Positions 59,814-64,000 of a stretch of 64,000 nucleotides of DNA are shown in pieces. Position 1 is the first letter of the stretch, and the number at the start of each line of letters is the position of its first letter. The notes beneath the pieces are model-generated. The model searched no databases and had not been told where the DNA came from. It was given only the letters and a program-made list of their open reading frames with translations. This DNA comes from Leucocoprinus leucothites (Eukaryota; Basidiomycota; Agaricomycetes; Agaricales; Agaricaceae), in the NCBI GenBank assembly GCA_013368445.1, contig JAACJO010000060.1, forward strand, positions 1 through 64,000, given 5' to 3'. Made by a program: the position numbers and the translations under genes.

Positions 59814-62301
59814 TCACGCTTTCGTCTGTTCCTCAACCACCTCCAACTCTTTCACCTTCTTCCCCTCAGGAACACCATCCTCACTCGCGGTTTCACTCAC
59901 AACGGCCTCCTCACCACCGTACGAGCTTTGCTGCACCCACATGCTCCTATACAATCCATCGAGCGCCAAAAGCTCCTCGTGTGTGCCTTGCTCGACTACC
60001 TGTCCATCTTTGAGTACAATAATCAGGTCCGATTCGACGACTGTCCGTAGACGATGTGCGATGAAGATGCTGGTACGTGGTTTGCCATGTGACGGAGAGA
60101 GGAGAGTTGAGTGGATGGATTTGAGGAGTTCAGATTCGGTATGAGCATCTAACGCGGACGTCTATTCCATCAACGTCAGTATCCGAAAGCAAAGAATCAA
60201 GGAAACGTATAGGAACATACAGCCTCATCGAAAAACAGGATTTCGGGATCCTTTAGCAAAACTCTGGCCACCGCCAACCGTTGCTTCTCACCACCACTTA
60301 TCATCAACCCTCTCTCTCCAACTTTCGTATCATACCGCTCGGGAAGTCTCATAATACTATCATGCACATTTGCCTTCTTCGCCACCTCCACAACCTCTTC
60401 ATCCGTTGCCGCAAGCCTTCCATATCGAATATTGTGGAGGACTGTGCTATGGAACAATGGCGTATCCTGCGGAACAATACCTATGCTCTTGCGAAGGGAT
60501 TGAAGCGTAATAGCAGATATATCTTGCCCGTCAATTGTGATAGTTCCAGATGATGGGTGGTAGAACCGGAATAAGAGCCGGAACACAGTTGACTTTCCGC
60601 ATCCCGAAGGACCCACAATAGCTACCCTCTTCCCAGCCGGAATTTCGAAATTCAGCCCTTTGAAAATTGGCCTATCAGGATGGTAACCGAAATGAACATT
60701 CTCAAATTTGATCGAGCCTCCTTTTGCTAACGCCAGAGGTTTCGCATTTGGAGGGTCGGCAATAGGAGTGTTGGTGTTGACGAGGGTGACAAGGGTCTCC
60801 ATGTCGAGTAGATTTTGCCGCATTTCGCGGTAAATTGTACCGAGGAAATTGAGTGGGAGAGAAAGCTGGAAGATGAGTTGATTGACCATGACAAGGTCGC
60901 CAATGGTCATTGTTCCTTGAACTACGCCTTGCGCGGCGAGGAACATGGCCCCCGTCAGAGCGGAGGTAAAGATCACGTTTTGACCTGAGTTGAGGAAGGC
61001 GAGCGAGGTTGTGATTTTAGTGGAAGATTTCTCGTAATTACGGAGGTGGGTGTCATATTGTGCGACCTCGTATTTCTCGTTGTTGAATATCTTTTGGCGA
61101 GTGAGCACTCGGTTGAGAATGTATGTCAATACAGGAAACAAGCTTACCTTGACAGCTTCGAAGTTGATGAGAGAATCAACAGCAACTGTCGCAGCCTTGT
61201 TATCCGCTTGGTTTGCTTCTCGACGAAACCGTGTCCTACAGAGTTGGAAACCAAGTAAGAACGAGTAGGACAGGAAGGGATCCAACATACCGCCATGACG
61301 TCGTGCGCACCGTAAACCAGGTGTATGCAGCGAGAGCAACGGCCGTGATAGCCGCGAAATCCCAGCCGAATTTATATGTCTACCCAGGTCCTGTTAACTC
61401 GCAACTTGAACATAGCTCCCCCTAACAGGTGCTCACCAGAATACCACAAACGAGCGAGATCTCTAGTGCCGTAGGAACAATTCGAAACAAGATTGCCTGC
61501 ATCAGGAAAGCGATTCCTTTCGTCCCCCTATCAATTGCACGGGTCAGCCCGCCGGTCTGACGAGTCAAATGGAACTTGAGGTCCAGATTGAGAAGGTGTC
61601 CGAATGTTTCTCGTGCCACTTTGCGGATTGCACGTTGCCCGATGTTGGCGAAGACTGCGTTGAGCAGTTCGCCCGAGAGCGTTGCACCAACGCGTGCAAA
61701 ACCATCTGCCCAGAGTGCTCAGTATCAAGAGTCAGGGAATGTGAAAGACAGGCCTACATCCGAGTATCACAGAGCCGGCAAGTATCCAGGCTGTTGAACT
61801 GGATGCGAGGTCGACATTGAGGGAATCAATAACTGTCTTAAATAGTGCCGGCACTTGAACATTCAGCAGCTGGAAATGAATCAATATCAATGTTTTCGCC
61901 TCAGTCCTCGCACGCACCTTGGCAGATATCAGAAGCACGAAACCAAGCAAGACTGTTCCTCGAGTACGCCAATCGTCCTTCGGCCAGACATTAGCAAGCA
62001 ACTGTTTGACGATAATCCAATCACTCCGCCTCTGCTCTGCTTTCGTCGGGTGTTGAACCTCTTCCTTCGGAGGTTCTTGTTTCGGTTTCAACTTCGGCCC
62101 TTCCGCGGATTTCAGTGGAGAATTAATCGTTGTTGGCTTGTCTTGAGCAAGATTGCCAAAGAGTCGGAGTGCTATCGGTCGAGATGGTCGGGGCGGCGGC
62201 AACGAAGTCTGAAATAGGCCGAGCGCCGGTCGTTGTGTGCGTACAGCGCGAGCACAACCAAGGCGGGCGACGGCGAGCCCGCGCGGAGCGAGAGAGAACA
62301 T
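59814..62301 (-). CDS. ATM1: ATM1-type mitochondrial ABC exporter, intact copy F
   Basis: Seven exons (61918-62301, 61758-61869, 61437-61705, 61291-61379, 61148-61235, 60221-61090, 59814-60161) total 2,160 nt: 719 residues plus stop, the usual length. An Arg/Ala-rich N terminus fits a mitochondrial presequence. The membrane domain includes [32 protein letters not shown] and [10 protein letters not shown]. The nucleotide-binding domain has Walker [10 protein letters not shown] (about 474-482), Q-loop PQDTPL (about 521), signature [10 protein letters not shown] (about 576-585), Walker B EILFFDEA (about 597-604) and H-loop AHRLRT (His about 640). ATM1/ABCB7 proteins export a glutathione-linked sulfur compound from mitochondria for cytosolic iron-sulfur assembly; as a half-transporter it would form a homodimer in the inner membrane. 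It is the only complete copy in the window. Confidence 0.92.
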
Positions 62302-62493
62302 GGCGAACAGGAACCGGCATCGCGTGCTCGATATATTGTCTCCGCGCCATTTCTTGGATGGACATCACGTGCATCCATTAGTCGAGGATCAAAACACTTC
62401 AAAATAATCCTCTAGAAATTCGCTCTGCCACTTAACGATAGAGAAATACAAACACGCCATTGGGATTATCTACTATTTATTACATTGGAGTTA

Positions 62494-64000
62494 TCAAAAT
62501 TCATCAAAAGGAAGCGGAACCCGTATAGGCTGAGGCGAATCTACAAGCGGTGCGTCCACATCATTTTTCATCAATGGCAAAGGATCAAGTCTGCCAGAGG
62601 GCGACTCAGAAGTGAAAAGTGAAATGGGAGGCTCTTTATCAGAACGAAGGATCGGATCCTGGCGAAAAATGGAAGGGCCGATTTGTTCCTCCGCATTATT
62701 CATCTGCAGTGGGGGACAAGGTTCAGTGATTGACCTATAAAGTTTAAGTGAAGCGAAAGAGGTAGAAGGCGTCGTTAGTGATCGAGCAGGAGAATAGGGC
62801 GTCCATGAAATGGCTTGATGCAGTAGGAGGGTAACATAAAGGGTACGTGGATCGCTCCCTAGTTCAACGTTCAGGATTCTTGGCGTGGATGAACTTAAGT
62901 CTTCATCCTGAAAACCAAATTCGTGAAGATATCCAGCAACATCTGGGACGTCATGCTCGAGGGAAAGGGTTGGGACGCCAACAATTGGTGTTAAGCCAGC
63001 ATCAATTAGACCTGGAGCAGCCTCGCGAATGCGGATTAGAGAGTCAGAAAGAGGGCCCTAAGACGGAGAAATCAGCGAGGCACGGTAACAGAAGGTACCC
63101 GACATTACTCACCAGACGATATAGCCAGAGGAGGAAGGTACCAAAATCCTCCGGCGCCTTTTGTAGCCCACTAAACTCAAAGGTTTCGAATTGGTTGATC
63201 AGCGTTGGTACTGACTCCTGACGAACCGAGCAGCACGCATTCCACCCAACCTCTGCTGAATACTTGTCAAGAGAATGCAGGACAGAATCCCAGTCGTCCT
63301 GCCTTCTAACCCATTTGAGTTTCGGGTAAGTACGTGTGCCTATGCAATTAAATATCAGAAAACTATTATTCAAAAAGGGAGAAAACAAACAACCTCGAGC
63401 GGCCAGGATCATATGATTTTGCCAGCGCAGGGATTTGGTTGCTACATCCAGATGAATCAACCCTTTATCCAAGCAAAATCGCCCGGAACGCGATGGATCC
63501 CTCAGGAAATCGGAAAAAGATGCATGATATACGCGAATGGGCTCGGAGGACGCTTTTTGCGCAAGTGGTATGTCAAGGACTGAGTGGAGGTGCTGTAGCG
63601 ACCTATAAAACGCCGCCTGATCGAGCTCGAGAAAGTTGGCATGATTCTGAGCGGGAAGGTCATGTTGGGTAGGATATAAGATCAACATCCCCACAATCCT
63701 CATAGTAGTAGGCAGATCTCGGTCAGGGACGTTGGAGAGAATTTGATAATACAGGAGGTCAAGGGCATGAAGAGGGTTAACAGGTCCCTGTGACTCTGGA
63801 AGGCGTTTGAGAAAACGGATGCACACCCGGAGCTGACCAGTCGGGTCGCTGTACTGTTCATCCCCGATGAATCTCAGGACAAAAGATACGAAACCAAGAT
63901 GACCCGAGGCTATCGTGGCGATCTTTTCAAGGTCTATGTAGCGCGGCCATTCGGGGTCAAGCTGATCCATGTAATGGCGACGGATATCAGCAAACCCACT
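62494..64000 (-). CDS. NACHT/STAND NTPase-like protein, C-terminal part (runs off the window)
   Basis: Three exons: 63394 to beyond 64000, 63113-63339 and 62494-63057, joined in phase by GTTGTT...ATAG and GTGAGT...TTAG introns. The first exon reads DIRRHYMDQLDPEWPRYID, then ASGHLGFVSFVLRFI, LDLLYYQIL and a final YHASFSDFLRDPSRSGRF. This is the helical and winged-helix region that follows the nucleotide-binding domain in fungal NACHT (NWD2-like) proteins. The P-loop would lie outside the window. The last exon encodes a Ser/Pro-rich tail with no repeats. Such proteins often act in self/non-self recognition or cell death in fungi; here that is inference. Confidence 0.75.

Noticed and set aside
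1..64000. tRNA, rRNA or riboswitch genes
   Set aside because: I looked for tRNA A/B box pairs and conserved rRNA blocks by eye and saw none. A tRNA scan would settle this.

Overview
The window looks like nuclear DNA from a mushroom-forming basidiomycete (Agaricomycetes). Genes are split by many introns of about 40-65 nt with GTRNGT donors and CTNAC-like branch sites. The repeats are fungal types: a KDZ-family DNA transposon, a chromodomain Ty3/Gypsy retrotransposon and Tc1/mariner elements. The edge gene reads like a fungal NACHT NTPase. Host genes keep normal CpG content; the transposon blocks are visibly CpG-poor.

Layout. 1-4.9 kb: a multi-exon coiled-coil protein with a C-terminal membrane segment (minus strand). 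4.9-8.2 kb: the left part of a tandem array, with seven-TM gene copy A and its upstream spacer. 8.2-44.9 kb: a block of about 36.7 kb, mostly mobile DNA. Inside it a 12,135-bp KDZ element (11761-23895), with inverted repeats of about 1.2 kb and an 8-bp target duplication, has landed in a minus-strand gene whose exons now lie on both sides. Further decayed plus-strand genes follow (26.7-30 kb), then a chromovirus (32805-44931) carrying one mariner in its 5' LTR and a second in its 3' internal region. 44.9-62.3 kb: the array resumes, all on the minus strand, with copies of the seven-TM gene (B, C, D, E) and of an ATM1-type mitochondrial ABC exporter (fragment B, pseudogene E, intact copy F), plus a solo LTR. 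62.5-64 kb: the C-terminal part of a NACHT/STAND protein running off the window.

How the parts relate. The repeated unit is [seven-TM gene - ATM1-like gene - spacer]. The mobile block sits where the 3' two thirds of one ATM1 copy and its spacer should be. Only ATM1 copy F looks functional: its seven exons join into 719 codons with all ABC motifs. Copy E has frameshifts and damaged nucleotide-binding motifs. Copy B, next to the LTR, has lost almost every CpG that copy E retains.

Decay. In-frame stops in the KDZ transposase, its cargo, the Gypsy pol, a mariner and ATM1 copy B are mainly TGA where the family expects arginine (CGA). This fits C-to-T change at methylated CpG. Two KDZ-cassette features stand out: the long inverted repeats, and a seven-exon cargo gene with two RNase H1 N-terminal-like repeats that is still open although the transposase beside it is dead.
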